DNA of 64,000 nt from Brevibacterium sp. (GTDB taxonomy: Bacteria; Actinomycetota; Actinomycetes; Actinomycetales; Brevibacteriaceae): NCBI RefSeq assembly GCF_031179145.1, contig NZ_JAPSIB010000008.1, positions 92,958 to 156,957 of the forward strand. The letters are read 5' to 3'. This document shows, piece after piece, positions 55,409 through 64,000 of the stretch (position 1 is the stretch's first letter; each line of letters starts with the position of its first letter). Below the pieces are notes generated by a model. It was not told where the DNA came from. It saw nothing but the letters and a program-made list of their open reading frames with translations, and did no database searches. Position numbers and translations under genes: made by a program.

Positions 55409-56271
55409 GCACCCGCCCGCCCATCGCCCTGTCCATCGCCGGCACCGACCCCAGCGGGGGAGCCGGCATCCACGCCGACCTCAAGACCTTCACCGCTCGC
55501 GGAGTGCTCGGCACCACGGCCATCACCGCGCTGGTCGCCCAGAACACGCACGGCGTCTCACGCGTCTACCCGATCGCTGAGGACTTCGTCTCCGACCAGC
55601 TCGACAGCGTACTCGGGGACATGCCCGTCGACGCGACGAAGTCCGGGATGCTGGGCACCCGTTCCCTCGTCGAACTGGTCGTCGCCCGCGCCGCCACATC
55701 CGACCTCGGGTTCTACACCGTCGACCCGGTGATGGTGGCGACCTCGGGACATCGACTGCTCGACGTCGACGCCGTCGAGGCGGTGCGCACACAGCTGCTC
55801 CCAGTGGCCGATCTCATCACTCCGAACCTCCCCGAGGCGGCCCTGCTCCTCGGCGACGATGTGCCTGAGGCCGGCACCCGGCAGCAGATGCTCGACCAGG
55901 CCAGGGAACTCGTCGCCCGCGGAACCGGGGCGGTCCTGCTCAAGGGCGGGCACGGCGGCGACGATGAGGTCACCGACATCCTCGTCACCGCCGACGGCTC
56001 GCTCACCGAGTACATCCATCCGCGGATATCGACGCCCAACACGCACGGCACCGGGTGCACGCTGTCCGCGGCGATCACCGCCGAGGTGGCCCACCTCAAA
56101 CACGACCGCACGCTCGCCGAGGTGGACGCCGGGCTTCTGGCCGAAGCCGTGGACAGCGCACTGAGCTACCTGGGACGCGCCCTGACGTCCGCAGCCGGCT
56201 GGCAGGTCAGCCTCGACCCCGAGGGCGCCCATGGTCCCGTCGACCACCAGGTCGACATCGTTCGTCGCTGA
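55405..56271 (+). CDS. thiD: Hydroxymethylpyrimidine (phosphate) kinase
   Basis: A 288-residue ribokinase-fold enzyme making HMP-diphosphate. [20 protein letters not shown] opens it, [14 protein letters not shown] and [13 protein letters not shown] are in place. The GTG start overlaps the thiE stop by 4 bases. It is followed 48 bases later by tenA, so the operon is thiM-thiE-thiD-tenA. Confidence 0.95.
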   Translation: MSTRPPIALSIAGTDPSGGAGIHADLKTFTARGVLGTTAITALVAQNTHGVSRVYPIAEDFVSDQLDSVLGDMPVDATKSGMLGTRSLVELVVARAATSDLGFYTVDPVMVATSGHRLLDVDAVEAVRTQLLPVADLITPNLPEAALLLGDDVPEAGTRQQMLDQARELVARGTGAVLLKGGHGGDDEVTDILVTADGSLTEYIHPRISTPNTHGTGCTLSAAITAEVAHLKHDRTLAEVDAGLLAEAVDSALSYLGRALTSAAGWQVSLDPEGAHGPVDHQVDIVRR

Positions 56272-56319
56272 TCGTCCGCCGCAGAGCTTTTCCCACAGCA
56301 CTTCTCAAGGAGACCCGTC

Positions 56320-57054
56320 ATGATCACGAACTTCGCCGCCGGCCCTCAGTCCACTCAGTTATGGAACCAGGTCCGGCCGATCATCGAGGAGATCGAGAAC
56401 CTGCCGTTCCTCAGCCAGCTGGCCGACGGCAGCCTCGACCCGGTGGCATTCACCAACTACATCACTCAGGACAGCATCTATCTCACCGGGTATGCCCAGG
56501 CGATGTCCTTCCTCGCCGCCCGCGCCGAGGATCGCGACGAATCACGATTCTGGGCCAACTCGGCCGCGGAGGCGATCACGGTGGAGGAGTCGATGCATGA
56601 GGAGCTGCTCGCGGACGAGCGTCTGGCTGCGGCTCGCGAGTCCCTCCTCGGCGGGGGAGCGGTCAAGGCGTCGCCGACCACCCTGGGCTATGTCTCCTAC
56701 CTCGTCGCCACTGCCGCCGCCCGCTCCTATGGAGAGGGCGTGGCTGGAGTGCTTCCGTGCTTCTGGGTGTATGCCCACATGGGCAAGGTGCTCGTCGAGA
56801 AGGCCGGGCGGATGAGCGAGGACCACCCGTATCGGACCTGGGTCGAGACCTACGATTCGCCGGAGTTCGACGAGGCGACGCGGCTGGCGGTGGAGATACT
56901 CGAACGTGAGCTGGAGACCGCCCCCGCGGCTGAGGCCGCCCGGATGCGGGCCGCGTTCGAACAGGCCTGCGTGTACGAACTGCATTTCTGGGCCTCCGCC
57001 CATGCTCTGCAGAACTGGGACGCCACAGTCTTCGCCCCCGCAGTCACGGTCTGA
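56320..57054 (+). CDS. tenA: Thiaminase II / aminopyrimidine aminohydrolase
   Basis: A 244-residue helical enzyme that salvages HMP from thiamine breakdown products. It shows YITQDSIYLTGYAQAMSFL, EESMHEELL, the active-site Cys in LPCFWVYAHMG and a second Cys/Tyr block in ACVYELHFW. AAGGAGA precedes the ATG. The stop codon is within the first unit of an 18-bp tandem repeat (57047-57094). Confidence 0.93.
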   Translation: MITNFAAGPQSTQLWNQVRPIIEEIENLPFLSQLADGSLDPVAFTNYITQDSIYLTGYAQAMSFLAARAEDRDESRFWANSAAEAITVEESMHEELLADERLAAARESLLGGGAVKASPTTLGYVSYLVATAAARSYGEGVAGVLPCFWVYAHMGKVLVEKAGRMSEDHPYRTWVETYDSPEFDEATRLAVEILERELETAPAAEAARMRAAFEQACVYELHFWASAHALQNWDATVFAPAVTV

Positions 57055-57094
57055 GGCTGAGCCGCGGTCTGAAGCCGGGGCGCGGTCTGAGGCC
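57047..57094. repeat. 18-bp tandem repeat across the tenA stop
   Basis: CGGTCTGARGC-type units start at 57047, 57065 and 57083. The first contains the tenA TGA. Confidence 0.8.
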
Positions 57095-57135
57095 GCACTC
57101 GATCTGGAGTTGAGGGTCGGGGTGCGAGACCTCGC

Positions 57136-57351
57136 TCAGGCCCGGTTTCCGTCCGGTGTGTCGTCGACGATGTTCGTCAGCGGCCCGATCGCCCCCAGCG
57201 CATGCCAGCCTCGGCGCAGCGTCGTCCAGGCGATGACATGATCGACCTCCATGAGCGGGACGCGATCATATCGGGGGCAGGCGAAGCGCCCGATCACGAA
57301 CACAATGGTCGTGAAGAACACGCCGATGAAGAAAAGCACGAGCAGATCCAT
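57136..57351 (-). CDS. Small membrane protein
   Basis: A 71-residue protein with one N-terminal membrane helix (LLVLFFIGVFFTTIVFVIG, residues 3-21) and a soluble tail ending in VDDTPDGNRA. A strong ribosome binding site (GAGGGGGA) precedes the ATG, which is the main reason to accept it. It lies downstream of the universal stress gene on the same strand, 74 bases apart. The family is unknown. Confidence 0.6.
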   Translation of the reverse strand: MDLLVLFFIGVFFTTIVFVIGRFACPRYDRVPLMEVDHVIAWTTLRRGWHALGAIGPLTNIVDDTPDGNRA

Positions 57352-57425
57352 GACATCCCCCTCACACTCCGTCGAATGCGTACACCCATCTTCTCTCCAA
57401 AGCGTGCAGAAAGATAGAGCCGTAA

Positions 57426-58451
57426 TCAGCTCGGAACGGGCTGATCGCGCAGACGCTCGTCATCCAGCGGCGGCACCACCATCACCGGGCCCTCCGCCTG
57501 ATGGAGCAGCGAGCGCGACGTCGACCCGAGCAGGACGCTCTTGAGCGCACCCCGACCCCGGGAGCCGACGACGGTGAGCTGAGAGGTGCGGGTGGCATCG
57601 CGCAAAACCTCCACCGGGTCGCCGATCTTGACCGAGCCGTCGACGTCGAGCGTGCGGAAGTGGCCCTCGACCCAATTGATCTCGGCGCGGAGGGATTCGT
57701 CGAGCTGACCTCGCCGCCTGTCCGTCAGATCCTTGTAGTCGATGATGAGTTCGGGGTACCAGACGAGTGGATCGTCCAAGGGCGGAAGGGCCATGAGGAG
57801 GTGGAGCGAGGTCTCGGCCTCGACGGCGGCCAGAGCCGCCTGGAGCACCGCCGTCCGACTCCGCGGCGAGCCGTCGATGCCAGCGACGACAGGGGCATCG
57901 GAGTGCGTGAGCGCGAACCGGTCCGTGGACCGCTCGGCGGATTCCGCGATGCCGGTGTGGATGTTCTCGCGCTTGTGGTCGAGGACGATCGTCGGGCACT
58001 TCGCATGCGCGGGCAGAGCCGAGGCGACGGACCCGAGCACGCGCCCGAGGAAACCACCGCGGCCGCGAGCGCCGACGACGGCCACCTGAGCATGTTCGGT
58101 GAGACCGACGAGGGCACCGACCGAGTCGCCCTCGACGCGGCGGAAGTCGACCTCACCGGGGTAGCCCTCGAGCAGCGCACGGGCGCGGTCGAGCACGATC
58201 TCCGCCTCTTTCCTGCGGACTTCGTCCTCGGGCTCATGGGGCATGGCGGCCAGGTTCGCATAGATCATCACCGGCACCTTGTAGGCCGTGGCGACGGTCA
58301 GCCGGATCCCGCGGCGAAGGGCGATGCCGGCGGCGTAGTCGAGCGCCAGAGATGCGTTGTCCGACCCATCGAAGCCGACGAGCACCCCTGCGTCGCGGAG
58401 ATTCGCGTGAAAGGGAACGCCGTCGATGGCGGACGGTACTTCGTTGCTCAT
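57426..58451 (-). CDS. Universal stress protein, two tandem domains
   Basis: 341 residues made of two USP-A domains (about 20-160 and 185-330). Each ends with the ATP-binding GxxGxxG motif: GARGRGGFLGRVLGSVAS in the first and GSRGRGALKSVLLGSTS in the second. The first strand of each domain has the ATP Asp (VGFDGSDNAS and AGIDGSPRSR). Such proteins bind ATP and act in dormancy or stress in actinobacteria. No partner genes are near. Confidence 0.93.
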   Translation of the reverse strand: MSNEVPSAIDGVPFHANLRDAGVLVGFDGSDNASLALDYAAGIALRRGIRLTVATAYKVPVMIYANLAAMPHEPEDEVRRKEAEIVLDRARALLEGYPGEVDFRRVEGDSVGALVGLTEHAQVAVVGARGRGGFLGRVLGSVASALPAHAKCPTIVLDHKRENIHTGIAESAERSTDRFALTHSDAPVVAGIDGSPRSRTAVLQAALAAVEAETSLHLLMALPPLDDPLVWYPELIIDYKDLTDRRRGQLDESLRAEINWVEGHFRTLDVDGSVKIGDPVEVLRDATRTSQLTVVGSRGRGALKSVLLGSTSRSLLHQAEGPVMVVPPLDDERLRDQPVPS

Positions 58452-58574
58452 GACTGCCCTCTTCCCGGGGGCTGGGTGACGGCTCGACGGGACTGGAGCC
58501 CCCGACAGCGAAAGCCACCCCCGTCACTGTCGATTCTACGCGGGAAGTCGGAACCTGCCGAGGGATTCTGCTGG

Positions 58575-59831
58575 TCAGGTGTAGGCGAGGGCGAGTCGGC
58601 TGGCCGCTTCGATCACTGCGCCCGCGGCGGCACGTCCCTGCGCGGCGGTGATGGACGAGGGGAAGGTGAAGCGGACGCTCGTCTTGGCCACCTCGGCGTC
58701 GACTCCCAAGGCCGTGAGCACATGGGAGGGTTCGTCGGAGCCGGCGGCGCACGCCGACCCGCTCGAGGCGATCACGCCGAGGCGCTCGAGTTCGAGCAGC
58801 ATCGCCTCCCCGCTGGTGCGGGAGAAGCAGAACGACGCATGGTTCGGGGTCCTGGAGTCCGGGCTGCCGGTGAGGAAGACGCCGGAGATCGAGGCGAGCA
58901 CCTCGGCGATGAAGTCGTCCCGGATCGCCGACACCCGGTCGGCGGCCTCGAGGCGTTCCGCCTCAGCGAGTTCGAGCGCGGTCGCGAACGCCACCGCCAG
59001 CGCCACGTTCTCCGTCCCCGAGCGGCGCCCCGATTCCTGACCGCCGCCGTGGATGAGGGGTTCGAGCGGGATCCGTGAGCGGATCGCCGCCGCCCCGATT
59101 CCCTTCGGCGCCCCCACCTTGTGTCCGGCGAGGCTGAGCGCATCGGCCCCGAGCCCCGACAGCGGCAGCCATCCCGCGGCCTGCACGGCATCGGTGTGGA
59201 ACCGGGCACCGGCGCTGTGGGCGACGGCGGCCAGGGCGGGCACGTCGGCGATCGTACCGATCTCGTTGTTCGCATACCCCAGGCTGACCACGGCGGTGTC
59301 GTTGCGCAGGGCCCGGCTCAGGGCCGCGGGAGTGACCGTGCCTGAGGAGTCGACGGCCACCTCGGTGACGGTGAACCCGTGCCTGCGGCGCAGGAAGTCC
59401 GCCGAGGCGAGCACCGCCTCATGGTCGAGAGGTGAGATGACGAGATGCCGCCGGGGCGCGCCGACCACTCCATCGCCACCGGAGGTTGCGGTGGGGTCCT
59501 CGGGCACGGCGCCCAGGGCCATCCCGATGATCCCGAGGTTGTTCGCCTCGGTGCCGCCGCTGGTGAAGACGATGTCGGTGCTGCGCATCCCGAGCACCCG
59601 GGCGACGCTGCGGCGCGCCGCGAGCAGCGCCTCGGCCGACGCCCTGCCGACTTCGTGGTGGCTCGAGGGATTGCCGAAGCTGCCGGTGAGGTATGGCCAT
59701 GCGGCCTCCAGGGCTTCGCGGCGGACCGGGGCGGCCGCGGCGGTGTCGAGGTAGAGGGGAGCCGTCGGAAGCCCGGCGTCGCCGCGGGTGGGGGAGGCGT
59801 CACTGCGGGTGGGGGAGGCGTCGAGCGTCAT
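58575..59831 (-). CDS. Cysteine desulfurase (NifS/IscS-like)
   Basis: A 418-residue PLP enzyme that removes sulfur from cysteine. YLDTAAAAPV opens the fold, the PLP Lys is in SLAGHKVGAPKGIGA, and the reactive Cys is in SSGSACAAGSDEPSHVL. It follows nadC by 1 base, so it is the last gene of the nad operon. It probably supplies sulfur for the [4Fe-4S] cluster of NadA. The first 20 residues contain a 21-bp tandem unit (SPTRSDA, SPTRGDA) absent from related enzymes. Confidence 0.94.
   Translation of the reverse strand: MTLDASPTRSDASPTRGDAGLPTAPLYLDTAAAAPVRREALEAAWPYLTGSFGNPSSHHEVGRASAEALLAARRSVARVLGMRSTDIVFTSGGTEANNLGIIGMALGAVPEDPTATSGGDGVVGAPRRHLVISPLDHEAVLASADFLRRRHGFTVTEVAVDSSGTVTPAALSRALRNDTAVVSLGYANNEIGTIADVPALAAVAHSAGARFHTDAVQAAGWLPLSGLGADALSLAGHKVGAPKGIGAAAIRSRIPLEPLIHGGGQESGRRSGTENVALAVAFATALELAEAERLEAADRVSAIRDDFIAEVLASISGVFLTGSPDSRTPNHASFCFSRTSGEAMLLELERLGVIASSGSACAAGSDEPSHVLTALGVDAEVAKTSVRFTFPSSITAAQGRAAAGAVIEAASRLALAYT
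59784..59825. repeat. 21-bp in-frame tandem repeat
   Basis: GCGGGTGGGGGAGGCGTC occurs at 59784 and 59805 with period 21, at the N-terminus of the desulfurase. Confidence 0.85.
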
Positions 59832-59832
59832 G

Positions 59833-60705
59833 TCAGTTCACTTCCAGGTCGAGGTCGAGCCCGAGGTCGATCGCGCGGACGCTGTGGGTCAGTGCTCCCG
59901 AGGAGATGACGTCGACTCCCGTCGCGGCGATGTCGGCCACCGTCTCGAGGCTGACGTTGCCGCTGGCCTCGACGACGGCGCGGTGGTCGATGAGTTCGAC
60001 ACCGGAGCGCAGGTCCGCGAGGGAGAAGTTGTCGAGCATGATGATGTCCGCCCCGCCGTCGATGACCGCGGGGATCTGCGCGAGGCGGTCGACTTCGACC
60101 TCGATCATCGTGGTGTGGCCGACGACGGCCCGGGCGACGCGCAGGGCGGCGGTGACGTCGGCGCCGCGACCGGCGAGGACGGCGAGGTGGTTGTCCTTGA
60201 CCATGATCGCGTCGGAGAGGCCGAACCGGTGATTGTGCCCGCCGCCGCAGCGCACGGCGTACTTCTCGAAGGCCCGCAGGCCGGGGGTGGTCTTGCGGGT
60301 GTCGGCGATGCGCACCGGGTCGTCGTCCGTGCGAGAGGCATTCGCCGCAGTGACGAACGCGTGGGTGAGTGTGGCGATCCCGCTCATCCGTTGGCAGAAG
60401 TTGAGCCCGATCCTCTCGGCCCGGAGCACGGCCCGTGCAGGTCCGGTCACGGTCGCCAGCGTGTCCCCGGCGGAGAAGTCGCTGCCGTCGGCGGCGTGCA
60501 CCTCGACGTCGACGCCGGAGTCCGTGAGGGTGAAGGCGCGGGCGAAGACGTCGATCCCGGCGAGCACCCCGTCCTCACGAGGTCGGAGCGCTGCTCGGGC
60601 GCTCGCCTCGGCGGGAATGAAAGTCTGCCCCGTGATGTCGCCCCAGGGCGCGTCCTCGTCGAGAGCCCGGTGCAGAGCGGCGTCGATCGTGGGGGGAGTC
60701 AGCAT
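59833..60705 (-). CDS. nadC: Nicotinate-nucleotide pyrophosphorylase
   Basis: A 290-residue quinolinate phosphoribosyltransferase that makes nicotinate mononucleotide. LDEDAPWGDITGQTF opens it, RIADTRKTTPGLRAFEKYAV and GGGHNHRFGLSDAIMVKDNH form the catalytic core, and SSGALTHSVRAIDLGLD ends it. The ATG at 60705 overlaps the nadB stop by 7 bases. Confidence 0.96.
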   Translation of the reverse strand: MLTPPTIDAALHRALDEDAPWGDITGQTFIPAEASARAALRPREDGVLAGIDVFARAFTLTDSGVDVEVHAADGSDFSAGDTLATVTGPARAVLRAERIGLNFCQRMSGIATLTHAFVTAANASRTDDDPVRIADTRKTTPGLRAFEKYAVRCGGGHNHRFGLSDAIMVKDNHLAVLAGRGADVTAALRVARAVVGHTTMIEVEVDRLAQIPAVIDGGADIIMLDNFSLADLRSGVELIDHRAVVEASGNVSLETVADIAATGVDVISSGALTHSVRAIDLGLDLDLEVN

Positions 60706-62420
60706 GAGAGGGCCTCCTGAAGTGGGGGAGTGGGAAGCGGGAAGTCGACGCGGACGTGCGCCCCGCGACTCTCCTCCCGGTCCAAGGCGTGAGCGGCGAT
60801 GGTCTCGGCGATGAGAGCGAGATTGGCCGTCTCGACGTCGGACCGAGGATCGGCAGGTCGACGATCGTCGAGTCGACGAGGGGCCGGTTGAGGATCGGCA
60901 CGTCGACGACCGTCGAGTCGACGATCGGTGATATCGCCGAGGTGGTCGAGCACCGCGCGCAGGCCACGCTCGTCCCGTTCGACGCCGAGGTGGGTCCATG
61001 CGAGCTCCTGGAGCTGGGACCGCGCCCACGGGAGCGGGCGAGTGCTGGAGCCGACCAGACCAGAACCCGAGACCGGATCGCCGGCAGCGCTCGGATTCGG
61101 GGCCGGGATCGAAGCGGTGGACTGCCTGTCCGGGGTCCGTGCGGTGGACCGACGGTGGGCGCGCTCGGCGGGTTCCCGGAGGTCGGCGTCGACGGCGCTC
61201 GCCGCTCTGGCCCCGAACACGGCGCCCTCGAGCAGGGAGTTCGACGCCAGACGATTCGCGCCATGGACCCCGGTGCATGCGACCTCGCCGACCGCGTAGA
61301 GACCGTTGAGGCTGGTCCGGCCCTCGAGGTCGGTGGCGACGCCGCCCATGAAGTAGTGGGCGGCGGGGGTGACCGGGATCAGGTCCTGGGCCGGGTCGAC
61401 TCCGTGTGCGGCCAGCCCTGCGGTGATGCTCGGGAAGCGCCGGGCCACCTCGGGGACCGCGCGGGCGTCGAGGAAGCAGGGAGCCCCGCCCTGGCCTGCC
61501 ATCGTGCGGTGGATCGCAAGCGCCACCACGTCACGGGGTGCGAGTTCGGCGCGGGGATCGATGCGCGGCATGAACCTGGTGCCGTGGGCGTCGAGGAGGA
61601 CGGCTCCCGCACCGCGCACCGCCTCCGAGATGAGGAGTCCGGTTCCCGCCAGGGCGGTGGGATGGAACTGGTAGAACTCCATGTTCCGCACGGCGGCTCC
61701 GGCCCGGATCGCCGCGGCCAGTCCGTCGCCCGTGGCCTCGGGAGGGTTCGTCGTATGGACGTAGAGGCGCCCCGCCCCGCCGGTGGCGAGGACGACGGCG
61801 TCGGCGAGCAGGGTCTCGACCGTCCCGCCGCCCAGCAGCGTCACTCCGGTGCTCTGCCCGTCGGTGGTGAGCACGTCGACGAGCATCGTGTCCTCGCGCA
61901 GCACCACGGTGCCGGCCACCACCTCGGCGCGCAGAGCCAGGGTCAGGGCGTCGATGATCGCCCGACCCGTCGCGTCGCCGCCGGAATGGTAGATCCGCGG
62001 CACCGAGTGCGCGCCCTCGAGTCCCCGCGCCCAGTCCCGCCAGATCTCGCCGCCGAGGTGGTCGCCGGGACGACCGGCTGCGGGGCCGCCGAGGTGATCG
62101 CCGGCCCCCGAACGTGCAGGCGCGCAGTCGAAGCGGACTCCGGCGGCGGCGAGCTCGAGGATCCGCCCGGGACCCTCCGCGCACAGGACGCGCACCGCTG
62201 CCTCGTCGCAGAGACCGGCCCCGGCGGTCAGCGTGTCCCTCACGTGGGAGGCGATGCTGTCGTCGGGGAAGAGCACCCCGGCGATCCCGCCCTGGGCCAG
62301 GGCCGTGTTCGACTCGCCGAGGCGCCCTTTCGTCACCACGGTGACATCGTGGCGGCCGACCAGGCGTAGGGCGGTGGTGAGTCCGGCGATCCCGGAGCCG
62401 ACGATGACGACGTGGGCCAT
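60699..62420 (-). CDS. nadB: L-aspartate oxidase
   Basis: A 573-residue flavoenzyme that oxidises aspartate to iminoaspartate. The FAD motif is VVIVGSGIAGLTTALRL, followed by SNTALAQGGIAG, AVVLATGGAGRLY, FHPTALAGTG and GANRLASNSLLEG. The C-terminal helical domain is stretched by a low-complexity Arg/Asp/Pro stretch of about 60 residues, encoded partly by a 45-bp tandem unit at 60847-60936. A second insert (SGAGDHLGGPAAGRPGDHLG) sits in the N-terminal half. It starts 7 bases after the nadA stop. Confidence 0.95.
   Translation of the reverse strand: MAHVVIVGSGIAGLTTALRLVGRHDVTVVTKGRLGESNTALAQGGIAGVLFPDDSIASHVRDTLTAGAGLCDEAAVRVLCAEGPGRILELAAAGVRFDCAPARSGAGDHLGGPAAGRPGDHLGGEIWRDWARGLEGAHSVPRIYHSGGDATGRAIIDALTLALRAEVVAGTVVLREDTMLVDVLTTDGQSTGVTLLGGGTVETLLADAVVLATGGAGRLYVHTTNPPEATGDGLAAAIRAGAAVRNMEFYQFHPTALAGTGLLISEAVRGAGAVLLDAHGTRFMPRIDPRAELAPRDVVALAIHRTMAGQGGAPCFLDARAVPEVARRFPSITAGLAAHGVDPAQDLIPVTPAAHYFMGGVATDLEGRTSLNGLYAVGEVACTGVHGANRLASNSLLEGAVFGARAASAVDADLREPAERAHRRSTARTPDRQSTASIPAPNPSAAGDPVSGSGLVGSSTRPLPWARSQLQELAWTHLGVERDERGLRAVLDHLGDITDRRLDGRRRADPQPAPRRLDDRRPADPRSDVETANLALIAETIAAHALDREESRGAHVRVDFPLPTPPLQEALSC
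60847..60936. repeat. 45-bp tandem repeat in nadB
   Basis: GGATCGGCA-GTCGACGA units start at 60847 and 60892 and match over most of 45 bases. They add an Arg/Asp/Pro stretch to the NadB C-terminal domain. Confidence 0.8.
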
Positions 62421-62427
62421 GTCGGGC

Positions 62428-63711
62428 TCAGATGCGCGGCTTCGCGGCGAGCATTCGCTCGAGCGAGACCCGGGCGGGTTCGGCGACCGCGGGGTCGACG
62501 GTGATCCGGTTGACCACTGTGCCGGCGAGCAGGGATTCGAGGACCCAGGCGATGTAGCCGGGGTGGATCCGATACATCGTCGAGCACGGGCAGACGACCG
62601 GGTCGAGGCAGAAGATCGTGTGCTGCGGGTGTTCGGCGGCCAGCCGCTGGACCAGGTTGATCTCGGTGCCGATCGCGAAGGTCGTCGGCTCCTCCGCCTC
62701 GGCGATGGCCTTCGTGATGTACGCCGTCGAGCCGGATTCGTCGGCGGCGGCCACCGTCTCCTGCGGGCATTCGGGGTGGACGATGACGCGCACACCCGGA
62801 TGCGTGACGCGCGCCTTCTCGATCTGGGTGGGGGTGAAGCGCTTGTGGACCGAGCAGAAGCCCTGCCACAGGATGACCTTCGACTCGCGCAGGGTCTGCT
62901 CGTCGTTGTTGCCCAGCGGTTTGGCGGGGTTCCACAGCGGCATCGCCGCGAGGTCGATTCCCATATTCAGGGCGGTGTTGCGCCCGAGGTGCTGATCGGG
63001 GAAGAACAGCACCCGCCGTCCGCGTTCGAACGCCCACTCGAGGACCACCTCGGCGTTGGACGAGGTGCACACGATGCCGCCGTTGCGGCCGCAGAAGCCC
63101 TTGATCGCCGCGGAGGAATTCATGTAGGTGACCGGGACGACGGGCACCTTGCCCTCGGCGTCGGGTGCGGTGCCGAAGACCTCGGCCAGCTGCTCCCAGC
63201 AGTCCTCGACCTGGTCGATGTCGGCCATATCGGCCATCGAGCAGCCGGCGGCGAGGTTGGGCAGGATGACGGCCTGATCGGGGGCCGAGAGCAGGTCGGC
63301 CGTCTCTGCCATGAAGTGGACGCCGCAGAAGACGATGGCCTCGGCCTCGGGGTGGTTCTGCGCGGCCCGAGCGAGCATGAACGAGTCGCCGATGTAGTCG
63401 GCGTGTTCGACGACCTCGACCCGCTGGTAGTGGTGACCGAGCAGCACGACCCGATCGCCGAGCTCAGCCTTCGCCCGCACGATCCGCTCCCGCAGCTCGG
63501 CGGCCGAGGCGTCCCTGTACTCCCGGGGGATCTCACCCTGGCGTGGGGCGGTGGCCGGGATCGGATCGGCGGTCGAGGCTCCCGGGCCGTAGCCCGGTGC
63601 CGCGTCGATGTCCCAGGGCGCTTCGATGAGGTCGGTGGAGCACATCGAACCAGCCGACTGGCCGGCGGAGATGTCCTTGAGCGTGAGCTCGATCGAAGCA
63701 GTGGTGGTCAT
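62428..63711 (-). CDS. nadA: Quinolinate synthase
   Basis: A 427-residue iron-sulfur enzyme that condenses iminoaspartate with dihydroxyacetone phosphate. The cluster-binding cysteines are in AAGCSMADMA, VHPECPQ and VVCPCSTMYRIHPG. LLGHHYQR and IVFCGVHFMAETA are also present. It has about 65 extra N-terminal residues, as actinobacterial NadA proteins do. There are two adjacent ATG codons (63714, 63711); GAGGAC favours the second. It heads nadA-nadB-nadC-desulfurase. Confidence 0.95.
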   Translation of the reverse strand: MTTTASIELTLKDISAGQSAGSMCSTDLIEAPWDIDAAPGYGPGASTADPIPATAPRQGEIPREYRDASAAELRERIVRAKAELGDRVVLLGHHYQRVEVVEHADYIGDSFMLARAAQNHPEAEAIVFCGVHFMAETADLLSAPDQAVILPNLAAGCSMADMADIDQVEDCWEQLAEVFGTAPDAEGKVPVVPVTYMNSSAAIKGFCGRNGGIVCTSSNAEVVLEWAFERGRRVLFFPDQHLGRNTALNMGIDLAAMPLWNPAKPLGNNDEQTLRESKVILWQGFCSVHKRFTPTQIEKARVTHPGVRVIVHPECPQETVAAADESGSTAYITKAIAEAEEPTTFAIGTEINLVQRLAAEHPQHTIFCLDPVVCPCSTMYRIHPGYIAWVLESLLAGTVVNRITVDPAVAEPARVSLERMLAAKPRI

Positions 63712-63721
63712 CATCGTCCTC

Positions 63722-63783
63722 AGGATAGGGTTTATTTGCGCAGTTTTGAGCTTAATCCTCTGCGACGGCAAAGTGCAACTGCG
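63722..63783 (-). promoter_or_regulatory. nadA promoter region with inverted repeat
   Basis: On the minus strand TATCCT (63727-63722) is a likely -10 box. Upstream, CGCAGTT (63739-63745) and AACTGCG (63777-63783) form an inverted repeat that could bind a NAD-pathway repressor. No specific regulator is assigned. Confidence 0.4.
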
Positions 63784-63889
63784 GCGGACGATGGCATCCG
63801 CGAGGCCGCTCGAGCCGAACATGTCTTAGGGTGGATGCAGAATCGCCCGGACGACGACGACCGGTTCCACCGACCCGTTACATTCATTG

Positions 63890-64000
63890 TCAAGCAGCAG
63901 CCGGGGTCTTCGCCTCGTAGAAGACCCCGTGCTTGACCATCGCGAACATGACATTGAGCCGACGCCTGGCCAGACACATCACAGCAGCATTATGACGCTT
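63890..64000 (-). mobile_element. IS110-family transposase, C-terminal end (partial)
   Basis: The minus strand encodes at least 36 residues entering from the right edge and ending at TGA (63892-63890). KRHNAAVMCLARRRLNVMFA and MVKHGVFYEA match the C-terminal end of IS110-type DEDD transposases, where KRHNxAxxxLARRRxxVxxA is common. The rest of the gene lies beyond the window. IS110 elements lack terminal inverted repeats, so the left boundary cannot be placed exactly; it must lie in 63784-63889. Confidence 0.7.

Noticed and set aside
63902..63928. Hairpin GGGGTCTTC/GAAGACCCC as a terminator
   Set aside because: It lies inside the transposase coding sequence before its stop, so it is more likely part of the gene.

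Overview
The window looks like about 64 kb of chromosome from a high-GC Gram-positive actinobacterium. The evidence is GC-rich codon use, an RpfB-type resuscitation factor, a DtxR/IdeR-type iron box, two CIRCE elements before groESL, and several genes whose -10 box (TANNNT) lies only 6-12 bases before the start codon, as in leaderless actinobacterial transcripts. Brevibacterium or a close relative is my best guess; this is an inference from gene content and was not tested by any search. No tRNA, rRNA or CRISPR array was found.

Layout. 0.1-2.5 kb: a GNAT acetyltransferase and formate-tetrahydrofolate ligase. 2.8-9.3 kb: a tightly packed catabolic operon (split transketolase, GntR regulator, short-chain dehydrogenase, three-part TRAP transporter) for an unidentified sugar-like or acidic substrate. 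9.4-12.0 kb: a zinc-starvation-like module with the zinc-independent L36 copy divergent from a COG0523 protein that has lost its P-loop, followed by a canonical COG0523 GTPase. 12.0-15.5 kb: a ProC-like dehydrogenase and the metNIQ methionine importer. 15.8-17.1 kb: a Tat-exported metallophosphoesterase.

17.2-30 kb is a surface-glycopolymer region: a GtrB-like/GtrA pair, then on the minus strand a nonulosonate (sialic-acid-like) set of NeuB-like synthase, NeuA fused to a HAD phosphatase, and four glycosyltransferase-like proteins. It is bordered by a large membrane protein and a protein O-mannosyltransferase. No NeuC epimerase is seen, so a Kdn-type route is the working hypothesis. 30-34 kb has two DUF4190-like membrane proteins, rsmI, and an isolated AbiEi-like gene bracketed by short direct repeats. 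34-45.8 kb is mostly housekeeping: metG, a TatD nuclease, rpfB, groES-groEL, a LolD/FtsX-type ABC pair, an RluA synthase, rarA and an MmcQ/YjbR protein.

46-64 kb: a RibD-C/DHFR-like reductase, a GntR regulator, guaB, an iron-regulated siderophore pair (N-monooxygenase plus a GNAT-IucA/C fusion), a TPP-riboswitch-controlled thiM-thiE-thiD-tenA operon, a two-domain universal stress protein, the nadA-nadB-nadC-cysteine desulfurase operon, and the 3' end of an IS110-type transposase at the right edge.

A striking feature of the whole window is the number of short tandem duplications (18-45 bp) inside genes or across their stop codons. Most keep the reading frame and extend protein termini or linkers.
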